This document shows positions 37,001 through 49,681 of a stretch of DNA of 64,000 bases, piece by piece. This DNA is from Aquatica leii (lineage: Eukaryota > Arthropoda > Insecta > Coleoptera > Lampyridae), in NCBI GenBank assembly GCA_035610365.1, contig CM069436.1, forward strand, positions 63,999,505-64,063,504. Direction: 5' to 3'. Position 1 is the first letter of the stretch. Each line of letters begins with the position of its first letter. The notes below the pieces were generated by a model. It saw nothing but the letters and a program-made list of their open reading frames with translations, searched no databases and was not told the DNA's origin. The position numbers were made by a program, and so were the translations under genes.

Positions 37001-40000
37001 CAGCTTTTAACGTATTTATTTAAATACTTGCTGTTTGAACTTCTCTACTTTGTTTACACATTAAGTTTATTACTTAATTACCGTTATGCGTTGTACCGTG
37101 AATTAACTCTTAATCTCCACTTTGATTATGACAATTACAAATCAACTCTACAAATAATCAAATAAAATTGTACACTACCTATTTTATAATAGAATGAATT
37201 CAAATATTTGAATATAGTAGAATCTTATGGTAAAAGGGTTTTATTAGTGTTTAATAGTAAATACTACGGAAGCAGTATTCAACTTAGAAGATATCCGGCG
37301 CCCTTTATATTTTTATATATAATAGTAAAAAATAAGTAATAAAAGAATAAAAAAGTTAATAAAGGACAAGTATTTTCTTCCTGTTCAGTTTTTGATAGTT
37401 ACATAAATCAAAAAAAGTTTAGCTTACAACATCTGTCAAGTACGTTTATATAATAAAAATCGAAGAACAAACATTTTTCTAAATATAAATATAAAAGAAA
37501 GATTTATTACAATTTATAACAAACAAATGTTTGAAGAACAGTGTAATAAAGTACTTCTTTACATATATTCATAATAAAAAAAATATATTGAAGTATACAT
37601 TTCATGTAATTTTTTTCTGAATTTTATTTACATGCTGTTTAAGAAAATTTATTATTTTAAAGTTTTTATTTGGGTTACTTCAGTGATTACGTTTAAATAA
37701 TTAACTAATAAAACTGAAATTGTTTTTTTACCTAAATGCAATTAGTTGCGTTCTGACTTCTCCTATGATGTTCGGATTACGCTATTACTGCGTTGATAAT
37801 TAGTCAATTTTAAGTTGAGTTTGCAGCATACCTATTTGTCTGTTAGTTAAACTGTGACTTTTATTTGTCGCATTATTTTATTTTGTGATGGATCGTCTGG
37901 TTACAACGAAAGAAATGCGTTTCTGTTTTGTATTTTTATTATACGTAGTAGTTTTTTGGATGCTTATGTTTAAATTCGGTTATTAAAGAACGTTAAATTT
38001 GTTGCTTTTGTCGTTTTTACCTTTTGATTGAAGTAAAACAAATTTAAATAAAAACAGTTAAGTTCACCTTAATAAAATAGAAATTGTTGAGAAGTTCAAT
38101 AAACAAAAATGCAAAACATGAAACGTCTTGTCAGAAATCTAAAATAGTTTTTGCTATGTTTTGTATCAACAATGATCCAACTCGTAAAGCCCCGTCAAAT
38201 TCAATTCTGTTTTCATATTCATTTGCTCTACGTAACTTTTTATCAGAAAAAAAGTATCTGAAACGTTACAAATAAAAATAAGATTAATTTAAAATCTATA
38301 TTGCAAAACTGTATGAAAATCATTATGGTATAATATTAAAAAAATAGTATTTATTGTATAATTGAAAGAATATTTAATGTTTTTTAGTGTTAAAAAGCAC
38401 TTTTATTGGATATTTTATTTTGATAAACTGTTGGAAATAAAACAGTGCACGCTGGTTATTATAATCACAGATATTGTTATCAGTCGGGTAATGTTATCAT
38501 TATATTAAAGATGGGCCGGACGTATGCTACTACATAGAATAACAGTCGTTTATAGTTACTATAAATTCGGTTTATGTTATCAATTTTTTTCTTAGGTATA
38601 TTTCTATACATGAACAATAACCTAATTTGCACGAATATTTTTTTAGTGCATGTAAATTAAATTTTTTTTATTTGCAAGCTTAAGTGATATTGTATCTTTT
38701 ATTTATGTAAATTATTATGATCTAAAGTGTGATTATCAATTAACGTCGGTACAGCGACTATGCGCCGTTTAAAATTAGCATGCACGTAATTTCAGCCTAA
38801 AAAAATTGCATTTTACAATAATAAAATTAGTTGCAAAGGACAGACCAGCGGAATACTACTGCGCAATTAAAAATCAACTATGTACCAGTAATTAGACTGT
38901 TTTGCATATTTAGTTTTATTTTTGCAGAGCATTTTTTTATTTACTAGTCTTACGAATTTAAAATAAAAGCTGAGGACGAGCATTAAATTTAAATCCTAAA
39001 CGTCTAAACTAATATTAGTTATTAATTTTTTTTGTCTTCGATCACCGTCATTATGAAACAAAAACGATAAGTTGTCTATTACAAATAAATATTATAGATC
39101 AACTAAGAAAATCGACTGTAAAGTTTGTCATATGTGATAAGAAATGTGCATTCTAGCATCTGTGTTTTATATACACGTGCTGCAAAGATAATGATAAATG
39201 ACCTAAGTTACGTAAGCATCGCACTGCCACGGAGTAGGCAGAATGACCTTTTGACGTCTTTTCTAACTCACATAAAATTTTATTATGGGTGTTTCACTAT
39301 TGACTACAATTACTATATCATTTACGACTCGACTTTATATTATACACGCGGGCACACGTAAATGTGAGTTTCCGGTATTTTTGTATCTCAATTCTGAAAA
39401 ATTCTGATGAAATTCAAACTCTTATAATTTGATTTAAACGCAAATTTTTTGTAATTTTAAAGTTATATTAAAAAGTTGGTAAGTTAAAATTTTTTGAGTA
39501 TAAAATTTGTGCTTTATACGCCTGCTTTTCGTAGACGGCTGTCAAACGAATTCATTTCCCGTTAACGTTTTGTATAACACGGACCCTTTTTAGCGGTTTT
39601 TCTAGGCCCAACAAACCTTTTATTACTAAATTGTTTCATGCCATTCTACGTGAATATCTGGACGAATTCTACGTATTGTTAAGTGAAAGCTTATTTTAGG
39701 GAATGTGATTCTATAACTTTTTTTGAATTGAGGGGTTAAACTAATTCTTTAGCAGGTCGCTACCCCTCTACCTGTAACATTATCAGTGACGTTGGTAAAA
39801 TACCTGCTTGTCGAAAAGTTTCCATGACATCAGGTCGCTGAAGGTTAGGGTTTGAACACTACTTAATGGGAAGGAATACTTACACAAGTGCGAAGTTAAT
39901 TAGAAGAAAGCTCGGCGCATTCTTTTACGTCAAATAACGTATGCATTAAATCAAATTACTTGTGCTAACGCTGTATGTACGCTTTAGGTCAAATTGCATA

Positions 40001-40572
40001 TTACGTGTTATGTCATACTGGTACGGAATTAGCTAATCCTTTACTGGATAATACACAACCGTAAGTATTGCATTTTCTATTTATACGAGTATTACTTCGT
40101 TGGTCGTGTCGATTATTGGAATGGGCATAAGTACATACTAAGTTCTAACCACAATTTTTTTGTGTATCACATACTCATCTGGTGCGCTGTAATTCTTTAT
40201 ACTTTTGATTTTCGTATTCTTGTAATTTAACTTAATAAAGTAAAGTCATTTCTTGGTTAAGTGTAAAAGTTAGATCGATTAAGGCACTTTGATGTGCGAC
40301 GTGTTGCCTAGGGCGTAACTTATACTTGGCCTGTGATGTCAACCCATGTAATATTTTTTGCAACGTTTATATAACGACACTTATGTACTGTTTTTGTCCT
40401 CTTCAACTAATTATGTGATATAATAAATATATATTCTGTGTTATCATATCTGTTGTGTTATTTGTTTTTTCACAGCTGCTGGTAGAGTTAAACGATATCT
40501 CCTTAATTTAGTTTTTTTCGTCGTTTTGGCGCCTTTTTATATTTCATTTTTAATTTAGCCGTCGCTTATTTT
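34067..40572. other. AT-rich non-coding stretch
   Basis: No recognised gene on either strand over about 6.5 kb. A 17-residue frame near 35490 (RLREDINLLQTWLKQ) resembles the first helix of CRAL-TRIO proteins but is too short to call. The block 39500-40500 is somewhat less AT-rich; it may include the 5' part of the Penelope-like element, but no coding was seen there. Confidence 0.45.
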
Positions 40573-42189
40573 TTGTTTCCAAAAAACAATGGTAATAAAG
40601 AAAATAAAGTACTTTCCTTATTTATTTTCCGGAAACTCATTGACCAAATATCGGTTGTCAAAACAGCCGATATTCTGAAGAAGTCTACAGCAACAAAATC
40701 CTACATCAATCGAGGGGAAAGAAGTGCTCTAAGGGAACTTAAGGCCAGCAACAAAATTACTGTAAATCCAGCTGATAAAGGAAATGCTTCTGTAATTATG
40801 AACATCAACGACTACATGAAAAAAATCAATAGATTGAAGAGGAACCCAACGAAACTTCTACAAAAAAATTTTTGCCGCTGTAATTACAGCATGCAAGCAC
40901 AATCCCGGAACATCAAAAGAGACGACTAATTCCTACAGACAGCAAAAAACCGCACTTTTACGGCCTTCCAATAATCCACAAATTAGGGGTACTGTTTTGC
41001 CCTACTGTGAGTGCTACAGGTTTAGTCACCTATCCTCTGGCTAGATACTTATGTACCATTTTACAACCGCTTACAGGAAAAAGCATCCATCACTTAAAAA
41101 TTTCCCAGCACTCAAAAATTAAAGAAATTAAATTGGAATCAGAAGACGTTTTAGTCAGCGGATTTGAATGAGGAGTTTTACGCAGTAATTGAGCTATGCT
41201 TAAAGTCTACGTACTTCTCATTCAACAATACTATATACGAACAAATTGAAAGAGCAGCCATGGGATTTTGAAGAAAAAGCATTAGAGCCGTTACCATCAA
41301 ACTAAAATGCTGGCTACGTTATGTAGACGATACATTTGTAATTTGGTCTTATGAAGCAAAAACACTACACAACTTTCTGGATCACATCAACCAATTAGAT
41401 TACAACATCAAATTAAGCATGGAGACGGAAACAAACAGAAGCATTCCGTTCTTGGGCGTACTGGTCACTCAAAAGATAGACAACATATTGGGACAAGTAT
41501 ATAGAAAACCGACACATACTGATAAATAGCTCATCAACGCCGAATAATCCAGATCAGAAGTTTTTGGTTCTTAAAACTTTAGTACACAGGGCCAAGGCGA
41601 TTAGTGAACCGAACACGTTAAAGTCTGAGCTAGGTCACCTAACGAACGCCTTAATAAAAAACGGTTTCAGAAAAACAGACATATATCAAGCCATTAACAG
41701 ACTTAGTAAGGAAAAACCAAAGAATGAAGACCCCGACGCATCCTCCTTCCTTACATAAAAGGTTGCACGGATAAAATAGCTAGAATACTTAGTAAGAAAA
41801 GTATTAAAGTGACCTTCACTGCAACAAATAAAATAACCGCCGATTTCCCAAAATCGAAGAAAACAAAAGCACCACTCGAGGAACCAACAGTCTACCACAT
41901 CCCTTGTTCGTGAGGGCTGGCTTATATGGGACAAATGGGGCGCAACATAACTACCAGATTAAAAGAACATAAAGTTAATACAAAAAAACATAACTCAAGA
42001 TCTGCTGTTGCGAAACACTTCTTAGAGTCCTGTCACTCAATAAAATTTGAAGAGGCAACAATGCTGGCTAAATCCCAAAATTTCTGGCCTAGACTATACA
42101 AGGAAGCCATCGAAATCCAGAAGTACGACAATTTCAATAGGGATAATGGAATAGATCGCCGTCACAAACCACTGACCCAAACAACGTAA
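40573..42189 (+). pseudogene. Penelope-like element (RT plus GIY-YIG endonuclease), decayed
   Basis: The N-terminal frame (40573-40929) contains SYINRGERSALRELK and PADKGNASVIMNINDY, the conserved block ahead of the Penelope RT. Next come FYGLPIIHKLG (about 40963), a TVSATGL-YPLARYL block, and CLKSTYFSFNNTIYEQ and AAMG at about 41195-41270. The usual 'SPLSP...ME' segment after AAMG is deleted. WLRYVDDTFVIW carries the catalytic YVDD at 41320-41331, then IPFLGVLV and YRKPTHTDK follow. At 41890-41945 HIPCS, a TGA stop (41911-41913) and GLAYMGQMGR form the GIY-YIG nuclease core; the stop replaces the expected second Cys. The C-terminus (RLKEH, AVAKHFLESCH, EAIEIQKYDNFNRDNG) runs open to 42189. 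Stops and frameshifts make it inactive. It is followed directly by a hammerhead-like motif. Confidence 0.9.
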
Positions 42190-42213
42190 TATAAAAGCTT
42201 GTCAGGATCCTAT

Positions 42214-42247
42214 CCTAAGAAGACAGCGACATGACTGTCATAACGTC
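42214..42247 (+). ncRNA. Decayed hammerhead-like motif at the Penelope 3' end
   Basis: CCTAAGA, an unpaired A, a perfect 5-bp stem GACAG/CTGTC with an 8-base loop, then ATAACGTC. This is the layout of the motif at 19403-19437 (CCTGATGA, A, stem, GAAACGTC), with the catalytic core mutated (CTGATGA to CTAAGA, GAAAC to ATAAC). It starts 25 bp after the Penelope-like reading frame ends, where such elements carry hammerhead motifs. It is not expected to be active. Confidence 0.55.
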
Positions 42248-42559
42248 AAATATAGTAAGTTTTTATGAATTTTGTGAAAAGTGTAAACATACAACGCGGT
42301 TCAAGACCCGAAAGTATTTATTTGTTTGGAAAAATCGTGTAGAAACAAGAATAACACGAATTGAAGGCGCACATCGCCACCGGCGCCCCGCACACCGCTT
42401 AATTAACAGCAGCTATCAACTAATTAGCTGCAATTTTGTCAACAATCTCATTCACATCGTGATCAGTCACAACTTGGCGGTTTTTGTAGTCCTGTAGAAC
42501 ACTGTCAAATTTCTGTTTAGTAGATAAGCCTCAATACCAAACAACTAGCAATATTCAAT

Positions 42560-42940
42560 ATAGCATACAAACCAGCAAAGTGCAAGAAACCTCAACCATC
42601 GCAAAAAGGTTTACTGGTTGATTTCGGCGTAAATAATATGATGCTAGAAGAATCAGCGGAAAAACATGTTATAGGTATATTGGTTCAACAATAGTAGGAA
42701 TTTCTCATATAACTCAAGAGCTTAATGATCAATTAATAGAAAAATGAAAAGTAATATAATAGATCTGCAATTTGATGAATCTACTGGCAGTTTGTTACGT
42801 ACGGTTCTTGGATTATGATATAGTCGTGAAAGACCTTTTGTTCGATAAATGATATATTACAGTTTCTACGGAAAAGCATTCAAATCGATAAGTTTTCAAT
42901 CAATAGATGTAGTAAATTACATAGAAACTGAGCCACTGAA
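42560..42940 (+). pseudogene. hAT (ZBED/FAM200-like) transposase relic
   Basis: Frames shift repeatedly, but blocks appear in hAT order. A decayed 'IAK-KPHTI' region (42575-42620) is followed by LEESAEKHVIGI, then VGISHITQELNDQLIEK at about 42695-42745. Next comes DLQFDEST around 42768, overlapping in another frame CYVRFLDYDIVVKDLLFDK (42795-42850). This matches the 'lQlDESTDvs...l-vyvRy......eeLLF' segment of hAT transposases of the ZBED5/FAM200 group, including the catalytic Asp in DEST. Downstream sequence to about 43160 may continue the relic but is too decayed to align by eye. Confidence 0.6.
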
Positions 42941-45900
42941 AGTAGAATTTTTAAAAAACTATATATAGACATGAGGATTGAACACACGACTTTTCTACAC
43001 TACTGCAGTTTACAATAATTTTTACGTAGCAATTCAGTGTTTTACTACTCCAAACAATTCGTACACCACTCAAAGCTTACTGACTAATTGCAAAACACTT
43101 TGCAGAAGACACTATTAAAAAATTTGAGTGAATGCAAAATTTTTTCTGTGCTCAAGCTCTACCAGAATTTATTTTGCGGAATGAAGATAGTCTAATTCAA
43201 CTTTTTTGTCGTACTTTTTATTTCATTTTTCTAATTTATGTCATTTTCACAAGGGGCCACGAATTGTCTAACTTTGGAAACCACTGACCAATGACAATAG
43301 CAATAAGAATCTAACATTACATCTTGTAGTTTCTTGGCAATTATTGCTAATCTTTGCATTGAATACCAATTGATTTAAAAATCTCGAGTACAAAAGTAAC
43401 TTAACATTAGCTATAATTTATTGTTTACTCTAGACAATAAATTGTTTCAAACAAATAATCTATTTAATAGATGTCATAAGTATATGACGTTAAATACACA
43501 AATTTTTATTCAAATTAAGCTAAAAATTAACCATAAGAAAGTCTAGACAAAACAACACATAAATAATTTAATGTTAGCTATAAAGAAAAAGACATATTAC
43601 AACATTAAATTAAATCATAACTAACAACTTTATTTGTTTTTAATTCTGACAAATAAATTGTCGTGAAATACGAACGGAGAATAGTCTAAAAATTTCTGAC
43701 AACAATACATTGATAACCATTTTAACTTTTCTAATAATTTCAAAGACTGTATCTAAATATCTACATTAATTTAGAAAACTAAATCAAAATATAACGTAGT
43801 AGGTAAAACGTTTCTTCGCTGAAAAGATCTAATTTCAAAACACGTCAGCGACAATGATTTATATCTATGATATCGGTGCACGTGCAGCAGTTCTTCCCTG
43901 TTGCAACAAATTATGTTGAGATTCTTAAGTTTATTTTGACTACGAATCAGTAATAAACCAATAAGAATTTTGGATCGTGTAATATAGAATTAGAATGGCC
44001 AGTTAATTAAATTTCTATGGAGACAACGAATATAAGTATAACAGGATATATGTATTTGTTATTTTGATTTTTAAAACACGTTTTCTTTCTAAAACGTTAT
44101 CTGATACAATAGAAACTAAACCGATTAATGCTATGGCAAACAATTCTATTTTTAAATTAGCTGCGTTTCTAAAATTAACACCATTGTTTGGATCTTAGCG
44201 TCATATTTTTAGTTCTTGCTTTTAGATAAACGTATTCTATTTTTGCTTTTTGTGTAACGGGCAATTGTCGAAAAAAAATTTAAGAAATTGTTATACAAAA
44301 TCGATTGATAAATCGATGTTTTAAATTTTTTATTTTTGTAAAACAAGTTAAAACATTATTTTTACATTAGTTTGATCAATACGAAACTAGGTTTTCTTTT
44401 TAATTTTCTACATACTTTTTGTGTCGTATTGCTCGAGTATAACGGAAAAAATTTACGTCTCAAAAAACTTTTTCTTTAGAATTAAAAATTCAAATAAACG
44501 TTATTAAAACAAAACAAATATTAGATTAACGTTAAGAACGTATTTTGTAACGATAATAAGGATTTATTAAAATTTAAATATATTGAAAAACAAGATTTGT
44601 TTGTATAAAAAAGACAAGATAAAGAACATTAACGTCTGGGAAATAATAACATGTTTTTGGGGGAAAAATAACATTAATAAATTAGTTCTTTTGCTAAAAA
44701 ATTCTTACGTCGTCGTAAATATAAAGCGGAATAAGTTAAAAAACGGTGGGTACGAGTAATTAAACAAACAGCTTAAAATTCATGAGAGAACGTAATTAAG
44801 AAGGTAAACGTATTCTGTAAATATGTATATTAAGACACGACCTTGTTATTTTACGTAAATTTTGATTCACAGTCATAAAGGGTTAACAAGTTTAAACTTT
44901 TAACACTTAAATTTAAATCTACTTTAAAGATAACCACAATTACAACAACGGCTTGTTTTGTCTCTGTTATGTAAATGTTATTTAATAAATGTGTTTAAAA
45001 CGTGTAAAAACTTGGTAGCTTATTATCGATTTCGCTTAATATAAAGATTTAAAAGATTATGGTCCATGAAAAATGCTAAAGAATTTATAGTGATCTATAC
45101 GCGTATTTAACGTTACCAATAAAAAGTTTTTAAAACGTTAGAAACTCGTGGGAATTCGATTTAAGTTTTTAATTTAAAAAGCGGAAATATTCCTGAAAAG
45201 TTTTCCAAGAGTTACATTCCTATATGTTAACTAAAAACATAAATGAAGTTGTTTAATGCATTCAAAATATTTTGTAATTAAAGTGTAAAGACGGTTGAAA
45301 TAAATAAGCGGTGGAAATGTATTTGAGAGAAATTTATTCAGGCGCAATTTTGCAAGGTTAAAATTGTAGGTGATTTGTAATCGTGTCAAGGAGGAATCGT
45401 TAGTTTCGATTATTTAAACTACACCTACTAAGTGTCTTTTAAAACATTTTATTTCACTTGGTACTGAGAAAATTGCAACAATTGATACTTCTTCAAATAC
45501 ACAACATCTATAAAGGATTTAGACAATTAAGAACGTGTCATAGAATGGGACAAAGAATTGAACTCAAAATGGCAAAGTTTGTAAATTCTCAACAGAGCTG
45601 TCTGGAGGGACTTTATTGTTCACCAGATCTACTCATCTGAAAACAAGTGACAATCTCTAATCCTTGTAGGGAGTGTTTTGTTTCGTCTCTGCGTGACTCC
45701 TTCGAGGTGTCAGGCCTGGGGTTATGGGGAAACCCCTACCCCCAACTTTCAGGGTAACGGTCGATAATGCTGGGTTTTGACTAGGGTTTGTGAAAAGGTT
45801 GGATTATTGGCTTATTAAACTGATTAATATTTTATTTAAAACACTTTTAGAATAAGATCGTTATAACATAATTGTAAATTAAGCAGACACCACAGTTATT

Positions 45901-48900
45901 TCATAATTGTATTTTACTTGAATTAATAAAAACAGAATACAATAAACAGTAATTAAAAACTTTTTCGTAATTATAATTTTAACATTTATTAAGAAAAATC
46001 AAATTCCAAGTTGTGTAATTAGGTAATTCTCCAATTAAAGTCAATAATTTAATAAGGTGTTTAAAAAGTCTTTGTTAATTAATTCATTTCAGATACATAA
46101 TATCGATTTAATCAAACAAGTAACTAAATCACATAAAATCATTGTTTAAACGTTTTCAAATTTAAACTATACAAAAGATGTTACAGACAATTTGTATTGA
46201 CTTTTTTTAAAAAGTTTTTAAAATCAAATCCTGTTTTTATTAGTAATTGTAATTTACTAAAACACATTTTCTTAAATATGCAAACAAATTAATAAAAAAA
46301 TTTACATTTTGTTTATTTCGATCCAATCCAATAATATCGTTAAAAAACAGATCTATTTATTTATTCACAAGCAATCGTCGTAATTCCTTAGAGTGTTATA
46401 AACGAAAAGAAATACGAAAAATTCGAAGAGTTAGTTACAGGTAAAAAGGTTTTAAGGTAGCTTTTTTAAGTCGGTGTAAGTCTGAAAGCTTAACCTCGCG
46501 GAAGTAAATTTAGAAATCAAGTAACAATGCAAAAGTTCATGGAACGCACTAAGTTTATACAGTTTGCTAACGCGGCGTTCTTTATTACGGGGCGTTAAGA
46601 TTTGAAGAACTTTCGTGGAATGGGTGGACCTTTAAAAGCTCCGTGTAAGAGCTTGGACCGGCTCCGCACTGTAACATGTGGCGGACTTTTGGTTTCGACT
46701 GGCTTCGTTCGATTTAAGAAGTAAAAGATGATGTTGTCAAATTCAGGTGGTGCTACTTTGCGACATGAAATGCGATTGAAATGTGATCTGACAGCTTAAG
46801 ATATCCATGATTTTATTGTTTTTTATTTTAGAGAAAAATAATTTACAATTCAAGCGGCTATTTTTCCAATTATGAACTTCAATAATTTCTTTGTCTGCAA
46901 TAAAAACAACTTTTATAGCCTTCATAATTGAAATAATTAGCACGTTCTGAAATCTCTGAATTAAACGGTTACGAAATGAAATTAGAATTACTTATAATTA
47001 TAGCACTAAATTTTACTAAATAGTCCTAAAAAGATCGTAAGCTTTTGATAGAACTCATAAAACGTGTACTTTACGTAACGATGTAATTTACACCTACACC
47101 TAATAACAAAAATATATTAAGGCAAATTATAGAGGTCAAACGATAAAATACTTCATAAATAAATGTATAGTTAGTTTCTATCAGGTACAGTGTAATTGCA
47201 ACTGCTAACAAAACTGGCACGTTGCATTTGACCATGGATCGTGAACACGCAACCACAGCTATAATTTGACTCATTTACGACCAGTGAATCGTTAGAATGT
47301 TCTTAGGTCTTTGCCCATAATGTCAGTAATTAATTCGCTATTTCTACTGTTTCCCTTCTAAATTAAATTTTCAGAAAACTTTACTTATTTCCTTAAGCAA
47401 GCGAGCGAGTAAATTCGATGCTACGTAACAATTACATTTGCACCAACGAATACGCACGGACATAAATAAAATGAATAGAATAAATACGGCAAAATACATC
47501 AAAAACATAAAAAAGAACCTGGTTTTTGTCTCCACACCTAAAAGAGAATATAAAACATCTAGCGTTTGCGTGCAACTTTTTAAATCTCGTAAAAAATGAA
47601 AAATGAACAACATTCGCATTTTAATGATCCTCGAACTGGTAAAGTACCTAAAACTTTTGTGAAAGAAAACAATGCTTACGTAACAGAGGGCAAAAATGTT
47701 GCGGCCTTTATTTTAATAAAGTTAGAAAGAAATGACACCGGCTTCGTAACGTTAAGCTTTGGTCCTTCGAGACCGCAGACTTTTCGTTTTTACCCGTTTG
47801 AGAAGCTCAAGACATTTTTTGCTTTCAGAAAAATAAATTCAGGAAACTAAAGTCCGTAAAATGTCTATAACATCTCTTTTTATATTTATCTTATTACATC
47901 CTAACGCAAAAAGCCGCAAGGATAAAATACGCTGAACTGTGGTCAAAAACGAAAAAAAGATGAGTTTAAAAAGCATTCGTATTCTCAAAACTTATTTCAC
48001 CTTAAAAAGATTATGTAGTTTAAAACGCACTCATTTTGAAAGCTTATAATCTACATTTATAATCCAGGATTTATCGCATACTTCTCAAACTCGAAGGCAA
48101 CTTTTATCAATAAAATTTAATTTTTCTGCTATATATTACATACTTTATATAAAAACCGGTAATAATTGATTTTCAATTTCTTAAGAATCCAAAATTTATG
48201 AACGATTTTCAATGTTTGATATCATTTAATACAGTATAAAGAAAAAGTTTTAGACGTTTCATTTTGAATTCACCTTAAGATTTATTGCAAGGGTTCTTTG
48301 TAAATTTTGTACTTTTACTGATTCAGTAATTAAACAAAGAGCTGCTTTATTTCTTACGCTTTTATTTATTACATTTTACATAAAATATGGAAATCCCTTA
48401 GTCTCTGAGCTATATACAAAATTTTATATTCTTTATGACTTACACGTAGAAGTTTTGTTTTTATTGCCGCCTGTGAAAATACGTAATTAACTCGACGGAT
48501 ATTGTTATATAAACTGTTAAGTTATTAAAAGCTTTGATTGGCCAGTTCTAATTTTACAAAAAATGGGTTATTTTGTATCTAATATATTAAATAAATTCAT
48601 TTTTTTCTAGTACCTCACTTATATAAGTTTGATGTATTTTGTTGCTATTTATTTAAAAATCGTTACATTGTTAAAAATGCATTATCAATCAACGTAGTAA
48701 CACTAAAAAAACCTAAATGAATTTATTATATAATTATATTATTATATAAAAATATATAAGTGCAGAAAAAAAATCAGTAATGATTAATAGTAAAATACAC
48801 TCTGTTACAATTCTTATAAATAAAATCTTGTCGTTTCATTTAAAACTTCGTCAAAGAGTCGCCTGTTTTTTCTTGCCCTTCTAAAAGTTTACAAATAAAT

Positions 48901-49629
48901 CGTATTTTAGTGATTTTTATTTGTGGTAGTGTTTTCAATTATTAAAGTATAAAAAAAATGTGTTACTGTTTTATTGCATTCGATTGCTTCTACCATTTAA
49001 GTTTTTTTGTTAAGCGTTTTCTGTATGTTTTAGAATTGTGTATAAAATTTGAATTTATTTATTAAAAATATTTGCAATAAAGTTATTAAAAATATTTTTA
49101 AAAAGTTTCAATAAAGTTTAAATATTCAAATTTTAATATAAGAATAAAAACGATCTAAAACCGTCGAAAAACCAAACCAGATTTTTTGGTACTAAATCAT
49201 CTGATAAATAATATAAGAAAATCTAGAAAAATTAATGGTTTTAACGTTAAAAAATTCAGCTTTTAGTGTTTAACGTACAGTTGCTTACAGTGAAAATCGT
49301 AAATTGCAAGTATATTTGTTTAAAAGTTGTCAAATGTATATGACTTAGTTTTTCGCTATTGTAAACCGTCTTAGACAGTTTTTGCGCACTTGTCAACATA
49401 AACGTCAAACTGTTTTTTAGAAATTTTGAGACTTTGAGGGTCTTCCAGCCTCTGTTTGTGCAATAAAATTTTGTATTCAACTCATTTTTGTCTAAATTGG
49501 GTCTTTTTTGCCATAGATGACTTTTACAATTGTTATTACAATTACTTTGAATGAAAAATAAAAATGCATTCTTTATTTGATTTATTTCACATTTATACAT
49601 GGTGTATTTGAAATACGACTACAAACTCA
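42941..49629. other. Mostly AT-rich non-coding stretch
   Basis: No identifiable gene. A conspicuous GC-richer island at 45590-45790 (with GGGGTTATGGGGAAACCCCT) and another at 46480-46720 resemble pieces of retroelement leader or UTR, but have no assignable protein. Two divergent frames at 47371-47619 (minus, hydrophobic) and 47596-47850 (plus) have no recognised similarity. Confidence 0.45.
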
Positions 49630-49640
49630 ATGAGTAGTTT

Positions 49641-49681
<41 letters not shown>

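Noticed and set aside
45590-45790. GC-rich island
   Set aside because: No open frame or structure could be assigned; possibly a retroelement leader, but unsupported.
47371-47850. Two divergent frames of 82 and 84 codons
   Set aside because: No recognised domain, no splice or transposon context. One is a hydrophobic frame in AT-rich DNA. They could be chance.
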